A DNA stretch of 16,650 nucleotides from an archaeon (GCA_021806865.1 JAKAPU010000041.1:1-16650); one strand, 5' to 3'. Shown: positions 6,210-14,008, numbered from the stretch's first letter. Numbers and translations are program-made. The notes: generated by a model from the letters alone, not told the origin.

Positions 6210-6869
6210 GTGCTTTCCAAAATCCAGATCCAGGAGCAGGTAAACAAGGCGCGTTCTGAAGATTATTCGAAGAGGAATTTCCAGCAGTCCTTTGAGCTTG
6301 TGCTCAAGTTGAAGGATATTGACGTAAAGAAGCTTGACCTCAATATCAACGAAGTAGTTTTCCTTCCCAACAAGTTCTCCCAGGACGCAAAGATATGCGT
6401 TTTTGCCTCTGGAGACAACGCCGTAAGAGCTCAAAAAGCTGGGGCAGACCGCGTGATCGAAGGTGGAGAGCTCGATAGACTCGCCTCGGAAAAGAGGAAC
6501 GCAAAGAAGCTTGCTCGCGAGTATCAATTCTTTCTTGCAGATACGTCCCTAATGCCCAAGATTGGTAAGATTCTTGGTCAATTTCTTGGTCCGAAAGGCA
6601 GAATGCCAGCCCCTGTACCTCCAGCGGCACCTATTGAAGCAATGCTGACAAGATACAGAAACGCGGTTAGGGTAAAGGCTCGCGGATCACTCAGCGTGGC
6701 AGGTAAGATCGGTGACGAAGCACTCGACGATACTAAGGTAGCCGAGAACGCTCTTGCGGTAATTACGCAAGTCGAAAAGAAACTTCCCAACGGCGAGAAA
6801 AACATTCACACGCTTCTCGTGAAAAAGACGATGGGTAAGCCCACAAAGACAAAAATGGTCGAGAGCTGA
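6210..6869 (+). CDS. rpl1: Large subunit ribosomal protein L1
   Basis: L1 (uL1) binds 23S rRNA at the mobile L1 stalk near the E site; in several archaea it also represses its own mRNA. The 219-residue product carries the family blocks: FASGDNAVRAQKAGADRVI (about 65-83), DTSLMPKIGKILGQFLGPKGRMPAPV (111-136) and NIHTLLVKKTMGKP (198-211). GTG at 6201 is the longest frame, but AGGTGA at 6199-6204 fits the GTG at 6210 with a 5-nt spacer, so I chose 6210. It is preceded by its own TATA box and followed after 8 bp by rpl10, so rpl1 and rpl10 form one transcript. Confidence 0.95.
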   Translation: MLSKIQIQEQVNKARSEDYSKRNFQQSFELVLKLKDIDVKKLDLNINEVVFLPNKFSQDAKICVFASGDNAVRAQKAGADRVIEGGELDRLASEKRNAKKLAREYQFFLADTSLMPKIGKILGQFLGPKGRMPAPVPPAAPIEAMLTRYRNAVRVKARGSLSVAGKIGDEALDDTKVAENALAVITQVEKKLPNGEKNIHTLLVKKTMGKPTKTKMVES

Positions 6870-6877
6870 TAAGAGAA

Positions 6878-7771
6878 ATGCCAAAGCAGCAACTAGTCGC
6901 GGAAGAAAAGCGGGCGACCTATCCGCAAAAGAAGGTCGAGATGTTAGAGCATGTGGAGAAGCTAGCATCGAAATATGACACGATAATTGTTTCAAAGCTA
7001 TTCAAAGTTCGCGCAGGTCAGCTCATGCTGCTGAGGAAGACCTTTCGTGGTGAGCTGGTGATGCTGGTAGCGAAGAACCAGATCGCGAAAATTGCACTGA
7101 AAAGAGCTGGCGTGAAGAATGCCGAAGAGTTTGTCACAAAACTCGACGGACAGAACGCGCTCATATTTACGAACATGAATCCCTTCAAACTCTTTCTCGC
7201 TCTTGAGAAGAGTAAGGTCAATCTCCCGGCGAGAGCGGGTGACATCGCATCAGACCCGATTACAGTGCCAGCGGGAAACACCGGCATTCCACCCGGACCA
7301 GTATTGTCAGAATTCAAAGAGGCTAGCGTGGCAACTAGGATCGAAGCTGGTAACATTTTCGTTTCAAAGGACTCGGTAGTTGCAAACCCGGGCGACGTCA
7401 TCTCGCCAAAACTCGCAGGGCTACTATCAAGACTCAATCTAAAGCCGATCAAGGCTGGACTTTCGATCTACATGGCATCGGCAAATGGCCTGATACTGCT
7501 CCAGAAAGACATCACCATCGACCTCGCTCAGTACACAGCGGATGTTGCAAAGGCGGCTGCGGAAGCAATGGGCCTCGCAATCGAAGCGGTTTACATAACA
7601 CCAGAGACGCTTCCGCGAATACTCGGCAAGGCAGAAATGGGAGCTCGCGAGGTTGCAAAGACCTCTGGATACGTCACCCCAGAGACGGCGGGAGCCGTGT
7701 TAGGATTCGCCGATGCGCAAGCCCGCTCTGTCGCCGAAGAGACGAAGAAGAAGGGCTACACGCCAAACTGA
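6878..7771 (+). CDS. rpl10: Large subunit ribosomal protein L10 (acidic protein P0)
   Basis: P0 (uL10) is the base of the ribosomal stalk; it binds 23S rRNA with L11 and carries dimers of L12/P1 that recruit translational GTPases. The 297-residue protein shows the N-terminal rRNA-binding domain (about 15-105). The archaeal/eukaryal-specific domain II follows, containing PAGNTGIPPGPVLSEF (131-146). The C-terminal spine helices (about 215-292) bind L12. It ends in KKKGYTPN, so the acidic hinge and the hydrophobic C-terminal motif found in many archaeal P0 proteins are absent. The ATG start lies 8 bp after rpl1. rpl12, usually next, is not found; a transporter gene follows instead. Confidence 0.94.
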   Translation: MPKQQLVAEEKRATYPQKKVEMLEHVEKLASKYDTIIVSKLFKVRAGQLMLLRKTFRGELVMLVAKNQIAKIALKRAGVKNAEEFVTKLDGQNALIFTNMNPFKLFLALEKSKVNLPARAGDIASDPITVPAGNTGIPPGPVLSEFKEASVATRIEAGNIFVSKDSVVANPGDVISPKLAGLLSRLNLKPIKAGLSIYMASANGLILLQKDITIDLAQYTADVAKAAAEAMGLAIEAVYITPETLPRILGKAEMGAREVAKTSGYVTPETAGAVLGFADAQARSVAEETKKKGYTPN

Positions 7772-7818
7772 GCGCAACTCGGTACTGCTCTCGTTCAAGT
7801 ATAGTAGTATCTTCTTTA

Positions 7819-7843
7819 ATGCAGGCTTTGGCGTGTCCTGCAT
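7819..7843. terminator. Perfect 7-bp stem-loop after rpl10
   Basis: ATGCAGG (7819-7825) pairs with CCTGCAT (7837-7843) across an 11-nt loop. It lies 48 bp after the rpl10 stop and just after a T-rich run (TATCTTCTTT, 7809-7818). It may mark the end of the ribosomal transcript; the T-run precedes rather than follows the stem, so it is not a bacterial-type terminator. Confidence 0.35.
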
Positions 7844-7863
7844 CTTTCGCCTATTCGGGAACA

Positions 7864-7873
7864 CCTTAATACC
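7864..7873 (+). promoter_or_regulatory. Possible TATA box of the MFS gene
   Basis: CCTTAATACC lies about 60 bp before the TTG start of the transporter. It is a moderate match to an archaeal box A. Confidence 0.4.
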
Positions 7874-7928
7874 GAATTGAGCTGCACCATTTCTTCGCCG
7901 GACTGAGCGAGAAAAGGACAGCTGTATT

Positions 7929-9200
7929 TTGATTCCCAGCGAGAGACTGAATTCAATCCGTTACCTTCTCCGAACTTCGCCAGTCTATGTCGCAGTATTC
8001 CTCATGCGTTTCAGTTTTGCATTTACCGTGGTTGCGCTCCAGTATCTTGTCTCCTCAACGATCGAGCTCGGAGCGATTTCATCAGCCTATCCGATAATGG
8101 AGATGCTAACTGCTATGCTCTTCGGACTGCTGTCCGATAGGCTAGGCAGGAAGTGGATAGTCGTGGCTGCGCTGCTGGCTTCATCTGCGATCACATATTC
8201 TTTCACTCTGACCGTGAATTTTCCAGTCCTGATACTGATTCACGCACTTCAAGGGGTCTGTGCAGCCGCCATAGTCACTGGCACACTTGCCTCGCTCACA
8301 GACATTGCGAAAGTGAGCAGGAGAGGCAGGGAGATGGGATTCTACGATTTTTGTACAATCGGCGGTTATGCTTTTGGATTTGTATTCAGCCTCCTTCTGA
8401 TTGACGGGAACCCGCTAAACGCCCGCTATCCGTTTTACGCAGGGGCGGTAGTCGCGATACTTGCAGCACTATTTGCCGCGATTATGCTCAAAGATGTCAT
8501 GCCAAGAACGAGCATGCCTTCCCTGAGCGAAGATGTGAGGAAAGTGGCAAGCAACAAGACGGCGATCTCGTTGATTCCGACATGGTTTGTCCTGATGATG
8601 CTAATCGGAGTTTCGCTGACGTATACGCGCCAGCTCAGCGGGGCCCTATTTTCCCGCTTTCCCAGCCTGTTCGGCACTCACCTCACAGGAGCAATGCAGC
8701 TCAAGATTGATTGGATTACAGGAGTCCTACTAATCCTTGGCGCGCTACTTCTAGGTTATAGCCAGACGTCTTTGGGCGGGCTGTCAGATAGATTCGGAAG
8801 GACCAGACTAATTTTGACCGGGCAAGTTTCAATAGCTGGAATACTCATTCTTCTGATTGCCCTGCTAAGTTTTAACTTAAGCTGGATCGTAGCATTACCT
8901 TTCGCTCTGCTTCTGGGCGCAGGTTTGCTTGCGTTCACCCCCGCTGCCCTAGCTGAGCTCGCAGATATTGCTCCGACATCAGGACGCGGGTCAACTATGG
9001 GATTTTACTCCCTAACGGTTGGCGCAGGAACCATTTTCGGTCCGCTGGCGGGGGGCGAATTGATCTCGAGGTTTGGTGCATCGACGGGTTTTTCTCTGTT
9101 CTTCTTCATCGGACTTGGAATAATACTTGCAGTGCTAATCCCCATAACCATCTCGTACCTAGGAGATGCTGGCGAACATGTCAGACACCAAGGCACTTAG
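7929..9200 (+). CDS. Major facilitator superfamily transporter
   Basis: This is a membrane secondary transporter of unknown substrate. The 423-residue protein is strongly hydrophobic, with about 12 predicted membrane segments in two halves. The MFS motif A appears after the second segment (FGLLSDRLGRKW, about 65-76). It recurs at the equivalent place in the second half (LGGLSDRFGRTR, 282-293). A cytoplasmic loop (about 188-213) separates the halves. The start is TTG; the next ATG (8005) would cut into membrane segment 1, so I keep the TTG. The two-motif layout and lack of extra domains resemble drug/H+ antiporters, but substrate cannot be read from sequence. Its last 42 bp overlap the end of the convergent SWIM gene. 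It occupies the place where rpl12 is often found. Confidence 0.88.
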   Translation: MIPSERLNSIRYLLRTSPVYVAVFLMRFSFAFTVVALQYLVSSTIELGAISSAYPIMEMLTAMLFGLLSDRLGRKWIVVAALLASSAITYSFTLTVNFPVLILIHALQGVCAAAIVTGTLASLTDIAKVSRRGREMGFYDFCTIGGYAFGFVFSLLLIDGNPLNARYPFYAGAVVAILAALFAAIMLKDVMPRTSMPSLSEDVRKVASNKTAISLIPTWFVLMMLIGVSLTYTRQLSGALFSRFPSLFGTHLTGAMQLKIDWITGVLLILGALLLGYSQTSLGGLSDRFGRTRLILTGQVSIAGILILLIALLSFNLSWIVALPFALLLGAGLLAFTPAALAELADIAPTSGRGSTMGFYSLTVGAGTIFGPLAGGELISRFGASTGFSLFFFIGLGIILAVLIPITISYLGDAGEHVRHQGT

Positions 9201-9533
9201 AAACCCAGACATCTCTTCGTCGCTGAACTCGGTTACGGAATACAATCCTTCACGTAGCGCCTTTTTAGCTGCTGTGATGTGGTAGCATTCCGCAACCTTT
9301 CCCGAGGACACTCGAAAGTAAAAATCGTCGCATGCGCAGTACATCTTTTCATTCGTTCTCGCAAAGTCGACAAGAAAGTCACATTCGCTGCCCACGACCG
9401 TCCAGACTTCCACTCCGCTCGGGGAAAATCTGTGCAGCTTCACTCCAAGTCCCTCCACGACCTTCTGGACTTTGCTCTGCCTCCGCTCTTTTCCGGGCGG
9501 AGACAAGTTTTCCTGCAATCTGGCTTTGGTCAT
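9159..9533 (-). CDS. SWIM zinc-finger domain protein
   Basis: This small protein of 124 residues carries a SWIM zinc-binding motif, CxC then CxH: C66 and C68 in MYCACDD, then C83 and H85 in AECYHI. SWIM domains bind DNA or proteins, and some archaeal and eukaryotic SWIM proteins are linked with RecA/Rad51 paralogues. The region before it, KLHRFSPSGVEVWTVVGSECDFLVD, is the usual short beta-rich lead-in. The frame is open to 9650, but I chose the ATG at 9533 because the longer version overlaps the start of the divergent phosphoesterase and adds 39 residues unlike the family. It is divergent from the phosphoesterase by 89 bp and overlaps the MFS gene end by 42 bp. No recA-like partner is in the window. 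Confidence 0.82.
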   Translation of the reverse strand: MTKARLQENLSPPGKERRQSKVQKVVEGLGVKLHRFSPSGVEVWTVVGSECDFLVDFARTNEKMYCACDDFYFRVSSGKVAECYHITAAKKALREGLYSVTEFSDEEMSGFLSALVSDMFASIS

Positions 9534-9622
9534 GATTTGATCGAATTTGAGCTTTGTGAGGGAACTCTTTTGAGGCTCGAAACTGAGAAACTGGTAACAG
9601 AGAAGACCGGAAGCAGACCGAG

Positions 9623-10414
9623 TTGAAACTGAAAGCACTTTACCAAACAAGAGCGATACTTTTGGAGGCTGAGAGATCCGAATTCACTTCTGACAGCACC
9701 TTCCGGCGCTGTCTGGTCGCTGGAGACCTCCACATCGGATTCGAAGAGAGGTTCAAGGGGGCAGGTATCAGGATTCAACCCACTGTCGAATCAATGCTTG
9801 AAGAGCTTGAATCAACCATCGACAAGACGAGGCCCACTCATCTGGTTTTGAACGGTGACATAAAGTCGGGCATTGATCGCATCCTCGAGTCGGAATGGGA
9901 GAACATTCCGAAATTTTTCAACAGACTCAAGAAAAAGTGTAGGATCTCCGTCGTTCCAGGAAACCACGACGGCGGACTGATCAATCTCCTTCCGGAAGGT
10001 GTTGCATTGCTCGACATCAATGGAGCCCTAATCAATGACACACTGGTAATGCACGGGCATACAAAGCCCTTGATCAAGTTCAGGAATTGCAGAAGGATAG
10101 TTATGGGCCACATTCATCCCATTTTCCAGAAAAGGGGCAGTCCGCTGTCTGGCAGTCCCGTCTGGGTTTTCTTGCGCGTTCCAAAGAGATCGGTCTTCGA
10201 GGGACTACTGGAAGAAGACGCTTCGACTGTAGAGGTGGTTTTGATGCCTTCGTTCAACCTAGAACTTGCTTCCACTGGATACGCCTCTGAGACCAGGTCC
10301 GAGAGGAGAGTTGCACCCCTTGTTAAGTGTCTCCGAGAAGCCCAAGAGGCTCTGGTACTTACCCTGCAAGGAGAAGTCGTTGGAGATGCTTCAATTTTGG
10401 ACAGAATACTCTAA
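9623..10414 (+). CDS. Calcineurin-like metallophosphoesterase (SbcD-related, archaeal)
   Basis: This is a two-metal phosphoesterase of the archaeal COG1407/ICC-like group, related to the SbcD/Mre11 nuclease domain; the actual substrate is unknown. All metal-binding blocks are present in 263 residues: GDLH (34-37), NGD (77-79), GNHD (113-116), HGH (144-146) and GHIH (162-165). After about residue 185 the C-terminal part is less conserved. The start is TTG at 9623. There is no Shine-Dalgarno motif or clear TATA box. In other prokaryotes members are often encoded near the helicase Lhr; no helicase lies here. It is divergent from the SWIM gene and followed by the HTH-CBS gene after 83 bp. Confidence 0.88.
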   Translation: MKLKALYQTRAILLEAERSEFTSDSTFRRCLVAGDLHIGFEERFKGAGIRIQPTVESMLEELESTIDKTRPTHLVLNGDIKSGIDRILESEWENIPKFFNRLKKKCRISVVPGNHDGGLINLLPEGVALLDINGALINDTLVMHGHTKPLIKFRNCRRIVMGHIHPIFQKRGSPLSGSPVWVFLRVPKRSVFEGLLEEDASTVEVVLMPSFNLELASTGYASETRSERRVAPLVKCLREAQEALVLTLQGEVVGDASILDRIL

Positions 10415-10442
10415 GAGAATCTGGTAGTTCGCTTCCTCAACT

Positions 10443-10450
10443 CTTATACA
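10443..10450 (+). promoter_or_regulatory. TATA box of the HTH-CBS gene
   Basis: CTTATACA lies 55 bp before the ATG at 10498, just after the phosphoesterase stop. The spacing matches other promoters in the window. Confidence 0.5.
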
Positions 10451-10497
10451 GCGAACTGATTTCTGTTATTCTCAAAGGAATACTTCAAGGTGCGTGG

Positions 10498-11133
10498 ATG
10501 ACTTTGATCCTTCCTCCCATACAAGAAATCAAGAAACGACGCGTGGCTCTGGGAATCAGCCAAAAGAAGCTCGCAAGCAGTGTGGGAGCCAGCCAGTCGC
10601 TAATTGCAAAGATAGAAAGCAGCAGAGTCAATCCATCGTACGACGTAGTGAAGAAGATCTTCGAATACCTAGATCGGATGGAACAGCCAAAAACGGGTCA
10701 AGCCAAGGACATTGAAAAGAAGGATCTCGTCTGGATAAAAAAGAGCGAGCGTGTTCGAGATGCTGCAGAAAAGATGCGCCAGTACGGATTCTCTCAGCTT
10801 CCCGTCCGCGACGAGAGGGAAGAAATTTGCGTGGGCAGCCTTTCCGAGCGGTTGATAATCCAGGGGCTCATGAAGGAGACTAACCCGAAAGCGTTCTACG
10901 ACAAGCTAGTGTCAGAAATAATGCAGGAACAGTTTCCCGTTGTTGATGAAAATATTCCTATCACCGCGGTTGCCCTGCTTCTACAGCATTCACAGGCTGT
11001 GCTCACAGCGAGGCGAGGCAAGATTGTTGGAATAATCACGCCGAGTGATCTTCTATCGATGAACACTGGCGAAATAAGAAGGAGAGCGCAGTTTCAGGAG
11101 AAACAGGGTGTGGAGAGCCTAGACGGAATCTAG
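10498..11133 (+). CDS. HTH-CBS domain transcriptional regulator
   Basis: This predicted cytosolic regulator joins an XRE-type helix-turn-helix to paired CBS domains. Of 211 residues, about 6-60 are the HTH (PIQEIKKRRVALGISQKKLASSVGASQSLIAKIES). CBS 1 lies at about 70-122 and CBS 2 at about 137-189, ending GIITPSDLL. CBS pairs typically sense adenosyl ligands such as AMP, ATP or S-adenosylmethionine, so ligand-dependent DNA binding is likely, but targets are unknown. The combination is widespread in archaea. The same frame extends upstream to 10327, overlapping the phosphoesterase; that extension is Arg/Ser-rich and unlike the family. ATG 10498, or TTG 10504, gives the usual N-terminus. It converges with the thermosome gene, 45 bp apart. 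Confidence 0.9.
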   Translation: MTLILPPIQEIKKRRVALGISQKKLASSVGASQSLIAKIESSRVNPSYDVVKKIFEYLDRMEQPKTGQAKDIEKKDLVWIKKSERVRDAAEKMRQYGFSQLPVRDEREEICVGSLSERLIIQGLMKETNPKAFYDKLVSEIMQEQFPVVDENIPITAVALLLQHSQAVLTARRGKIVGIITPSDLLSMNTGEIRRRAQFQEKQGVESLDGI

Positions 11134-11178
11134 GCCCCAAACTGTTTTGCAGGGATCGAAAAATGAAATGGTGGAAGA

Positions 11179-12846
11179 TTACTCTTCCATTCCGCCCATT
11201 CCACCCATACCGCCCATGCCACCCATTCCTCCGGCTCCTCCTGGTGGCCCTGGTGGTGCTTTCATCTTGCTTGAAGCAATGACGTCGTCGATGCGTAGAA
11301 TCATGCTCGCAGCTTCGGTCGCTGATTTGATTATTTGCTCTTTGACCGCCGCTGGCTCGAACACTTCTTCCGCTTCGAGGTCGCCGACCTTACCTGCAAG
11401 ACAGTTGACTCCGAACCACTTCTTGCCTTGGCCGTGCTTCGCTCGTAGCTCGACCTGGGTGTCTATTGGGTCCATTCCGGTGTTTTCCGCAAGAGTCAGC
11501 GGAATTGCTTCTAGGGCGTCTGCGTACTTTTGCACTGCGAGTTGCTCTCTTCCCGTCAGTGAGTTTGCCCAGTCCCTGAGCTGGTAGGATAGCTCGGCTT
11601 CTGGTGCTCCTCCACCCACAACGATTGCAGGATGCTCGATGACGTCTTTGACGACCATCAGTGCATCGTGCATGCTCCTTTCTGCTTCATCAGTGACCCT
11701 TTGAGTCGCGCCCCTAACCAAGATGGTTGTTGACTTTGGATTCTTGCAGCCTTCGACAAAGACCCACTTGTCCTCCTCGACTTTGCGCTCTTCCACGTTC
11801 TGAGCCTTGCCCAGGTCCTTTGCGCTCAAGTCATCCAAGTTTGTCACGACGCGGCCTCCAGTTGCCTTGGAAAGCTTCGTCATATCAGATTCCTTAACGC
11901 GCCTCACTGCAAGAACATTTGCCTTTGCCAGATAGTGTTGAGCAATATCATCGATGCCTTTCTGGCAGATCACGACGTTTGCCCCAGCATTGACAATCTT
12001 GTCGACCATGGCTTTCAGCATGGAGTTCTCTTCGTCCAGGAATTGTTTGATCTGAGAGGGATCGCTGATGTTAATCTTGGCATCAAACTCGGTCTTCTCG
12101 ATCTCTAGAGGCGAGTTCAATAGAGCGATTTTTGCATCTTCGATCTTTTTCGGCATGCCTGCGTGAACGACTTCCTTGTCCAGGACTATACCCTTGATCA
12201 GTTCGGTCTGCTTCAAGCCGCTTCCTGGCTTCTTCTCAACCTTCACGTCGTCAATGTCCACACGGTAGTTCTCCCCAACTTTCTCAGCTACTGCCAAAAG
12301 TGCATCAGCACATAGCTGTGCGAGCTGGTCAGATTCTTTGCTGATCAACTTTGAGGCCATGCTGGTCCTTGCAACTTTGACAAGCCACTTCCTGTCAGTC
12401 GGCGGCACTTGTATGGCAAGCTTCTGGAGTGTCTGAAGCGCTTTTTGGGCGGCCTTCCTGTAACCATCAACCACAATCGTTGGATGAACATTTTCCTTGA
12501 CCAACTCTTCCGCATTTGATAGCAAGGCGCCTGCCAAGACTACTGCAGATGTTGTTCCATCGCCAACTTCGTTGTCCGTGGTTTTTGAAATCTCCACGAT
12601 CATCTTTGCCGCAGGATGCTGAACGTCGATTTCCTTCAGGATGGTCGCACCATCGTTTGTAATGGTGACATCTCCAAGTGTGTCAACTAGCATCTTGTCC
12701 ATACCGCGAGGACCCAAGCTAGTTTTCACGATCTCTGCGATCAGCTTCGCAGCGAAGATGTTGTTGCGTTGCGCATCTCTTCCCTTGTTTTCTGAAGTTC
12801 CCTCTTTCAATATCAGTACTGGTGTTCCAGATTGTCCTTGACTCAT
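11179..12846 (-). CDS. thsA: Thermosome (group II chaperonin) subunit
   Basis: This is the ATP-driven double-ring chaperonin that folds proteins delivered by prefoldin. The 555-residue product has the complete equatorial-intermediate-apical layout. [15 protein letters not shown] is at 41-55, NDGATIL at 64-70, GDGTT at 95-99 (ATP binding and hydrolysis) and GGGAPE near 400. The helical lid is encoded in the apical domain, and a Gly/Met-rich tail (GGMGGMGGM) ends the protein. A GTG at 12867 would add seven residues. I chose the ATG at 12846 because GAGGT lies seven nt upstream and [16 protein letters not shown] is the usual N-terminus. The promoter region is shared with the divergent ArsR-like gene. 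Other subunit genes may lie elsewhere. Confidence 0.97.
   Translation of the reverse strand: MSQGQSGTPVLILKEGTSENKGRDAQRNNIFAAKLIAEIVKTSLGPRGMDKMLVDTLGDVTITNDGATILKEIDVQHPAAKMIVEISKTTDNEVGDGTTSAVVLAGALLSNAEELVKENVHPTIVVDGYRKAAQKALQTLQKLAIQVPPTDRKWLVKVARTSMASKLISKESDQLAQLCADALLAVAEKVGENYRVDIDDVKVEKKPGSGLKQTELIKGIVLDKEVVHAGMPKKIEDAKIALLNSPLEIEKTEFDAKINISDPSQIKQFLDEENSMLKAMVDKIVNAGANVVICQKGIDDIAQHYLAKANVLAVRRVKESDMTKLSKATGGRVVTNLDDLSAKDLGKAQNVEERKVEEDKWVFVEGCKNPKSTTILVRGATQRVTDEAERSMHDALMVVKDVIEHPAIVVGGGAPEAELSYQLRDWANSLTGREQLAVQKYADALEAIPLTLAENTGMDPIDTQVELRAKHGQGKKWFGVNCLAGKVGDLEAEEVFEPAAVKEQIIKSATEAASMILRIDDVIASSKMKAPPGPPGGAGGMGGMGGMGGMGGMEE
11185..11230 (-). repeat. Short tandem repeats encoding the thermosome GGM tail
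   Basis: Degenerate 9-bp units (on the plus strand CCGCCCATN/CCACCCATN) encode repeated Gly-Gly-Met at the chaperonin C-terminus. Such Gly/Met-rich tails line the chaperonin cavity and are common in the family. The unit number can vary by slippage. Confidence 0.7.
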
Positions 12847-12853
12847 GACAATT

Positions 12854-12858
12854 ACCTC
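12854..12858 (-). promoter_or_regulatory. Shine-Dalgarno site of the thermosome gene
   Basis: On the minus strand this reads GAGGT, seven nt before the ATG at 12846. It decides the start against the GTG at 12867. Clear Shine-Dalgarno sites are rare in this window. Confidence 0.6.
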
Positions 12859-12874
12859 TTTAGACACTAACCTG

Positions 12875-12930
12875 TTGAGACTAACTCAAAGCGTAAAATA
12901 TTTAATCTTATCGGGTCTAACTTACCATGA
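12875..12930. promoter_or_regulatory. Shared divergent promoter of the thermosome and ArsR-like genes
   Basis: A two-way TATA element TAAAATATTTAAT (12894-12906) sits about 50 bp from each start codon. It is flanked by two inverted repeats: TTGAG-N5-CTCAA (12875-12889) on the thermosome side, and ACTTA-N9-TAAGT (about 12920-12938) on the other. Repeats bracketing a TATA box are the usual layout of archaeal repressor operators. That the divergent regulator binds here is inference. Confidence 0.45.
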
Positions 12931-12947
12931 GCCTTAAGTGAAGAGTT

Positions 12948-13640
12948 TTGCTTGCCGATGTTGATGATATTGATGTCCTTCTAGAAGTGCTAGGTAACGA
13001 CACGCGCCGAAGGATATTGCAGCTCCTGGCAGCGGAGCCGAGGTACTTCATCCAGCTTTCCAAAGACCTTGGCGTCAGCCAGCAGGCCGTATTGAAGCAC
13101 CTTGAGATTCTCGAGAGGTACGGCTTCATTTCCTCGTATGAAGGAGACAGCGATTACGCAGCACCAAAGCGAAAGTACTTCCAACTCAATCGCTCCTGCA
13201 TGCTAGCAGTAGGAATCACTCGAGATGCGGTTCAATTTGTATTTCATGACATTCCGCAAGACGAAAGGGACGATAGCAGAAACAACGAGCTTAGAGTACT
13301 TCAAAGACAAGTTTCCAATCTTGAAGAGGAAAGAGATGCCCAACGAATACTGAAGCAAAGCGATGATCTGCTCAAGGAGATAAATTCCCGCCTTGGAGAC
13401 CTCTCCAACATGGAGATAGCGTTACTCAGACTAAAACAAAGGATCACAAAAACAGCGCACGAAGCCATACGCGAATCGTTCAACGAGGAATTGCACAGAC
13501 AGATTCTTTACTCTACCATTGGTGAGGAGAATCGTCCCGACGTAGATGAGCTTTCGACGATGCTTGACACTAGAGAGAAAGAAATCAGTGACGCGATCAA
13601 ATCTCTCCGACAGCGACTGGCAGATACCGTAATCTTCTGA
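12948..13640 (+). CDS. ArsR-like winged-helix transcriptional regulator with coiled coil
   Basis: A DNA-binding regulator of 230 residues. Residues 7-85 form a winged helix of the ArsR/HTH_20 type: LLEVLGNDTRRRILQLLAAEPRYFIQLSKDLGVSQQAVLKHLEILERYGFI, followed by a wing ending KRKYFQLN. Residues about 108-225 are strongly heptad-like and charged, predicting a long coiled coil for dimerisation or partner binding. No metal-binding Cys cluster is present, so it is unlikely to sense metals. The start is TTG at 12948; a stop precedes it closely. It is divergent from the thermosome gene across a short shared control region, which suggests a role in chaperone regulation by analogy with archaeal heat-shock regulators such as Phr; this is inference. 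Confidence 0.85.
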   Translation: MLADVDDIDVLLEVLGNDTRRRILQLLAAEPRYFIQLSKDLGVSQQAVLKHLEILERYGFISSYEGDSDYAAPKRKYFQLNRSCMLAVGITRDAVQFVFHDIPQDERDDSRNNELRVLQRQVSNLEEERDAQRILKQSDDLLKEINSRLGDLSNMEIALLRLKQRITKTAHEAIRESFNEELHRQILYSTIGEENRPDVDELSTMLDTREKEISDAIKSLRQRLADTVIF

Positions 13641-13655
13641 ATCTACTCTGCGCAA

Positions 13656-13664
13656 GTTTTAATA
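13656..13664 (+). promoter_or_regulatory. TATA box of the zinc-ribbon gene
   Basis: GTTTTAATA lies 42 bp before the ATG at 13699. It is a good box A with typical spacing. Confidence 0.55.
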
Positions 13665-13698
13665 CGCCAACAGAAGAAGCGAAACAGACGAAAGACGC

Positions 13699-13836
13699 AT
13701 GCCCATGGTAAGTTCTGGCGACTGGGAGTGTCCGAAATGTCACAGCCACAACGTCGGCTTGGCAAAGGCCACAAAGAAATCTGCGAAGATGATGTGTCAG
13801 GACTGCGGCTTCAAGGGCTCGCCCATGGATTTTTGA
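13699..13836 (+). CDS. Small zinc-ribbon protein (45 residues)
   Basis: A 45-residue protein with two CxxC knuckles, ECPKC (residues 10-14) and MCQDC (32-36), spaced as in a rubredoxin-like or ribosomal-type zinc ribbon. The loop between them is Lys-rich (AKATKKSAK), which suggests nucleic-acid binding, and the C-terminus is GFKGSPMDF. The ATG start follows a good TATA box at 42 bp; a second ATG two codons later is possible. Such tiny zinc ribbons are common and often unannotated in archaea. The function is unknown. It has no membrane segment or signal and probably acts in the cytosol. Confidence 0.75.
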   Translation: MPMVSSGDWECPKCHSHNVGLAKATKKSAKMMCQDCGFKGSPMDF

Positions 13837-13961
13837 GCTAAAGTTCATTTCCGTTTGCCCCAAATACGAGACTCGACTTTTACCGGGCTGTTGCATTTTA
13901 GCGGCGCTTGTTGCCCTAGCACAAAAAATCACTCGAAATTATCCGCTTTCATACCCAAACA

Positions 13962-13970
13962 CTGATAAGC
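13962..13970 (+). promoter_or_regulatory. Weak TATA-like box of the TRAM gene
   Basis: CTGATAAGC lies about 45 bp before the TTG at 14009. The spacing is right but the match is poor. Confidence 0.25.
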
Positions 13971-14008
13971 ACAGAATCGCCTCTTTTTCCTAGAGTTGCA
14001 CAACAAGT

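Noticed and set aside
9534..9650. Longer SWIM protein starting at 9650
   Set aside because: The added 39 residues overlap the start of the divergent phosphoesterase and do not resemble the family; ATG 9533 gives a normal protein.
10327..10497. N-terminal extension of the HTH-CBS frame by 57 codons
   Set aside because: It overlaps the well-supported phosphoesterase C-terminus in another frame, is Arg/Ser-rich and unlike the family. A TATA box at 10443 and the ATG at 10498 explain the gene.
11147..11587. Pro-rich plus-strand frame opposite the thermosome C-terminus
   Set aside because: It is the mirror of the Gly/Met tail and the well-conserved chaperonin coding sequence; the opposite strand is clearly the gene.
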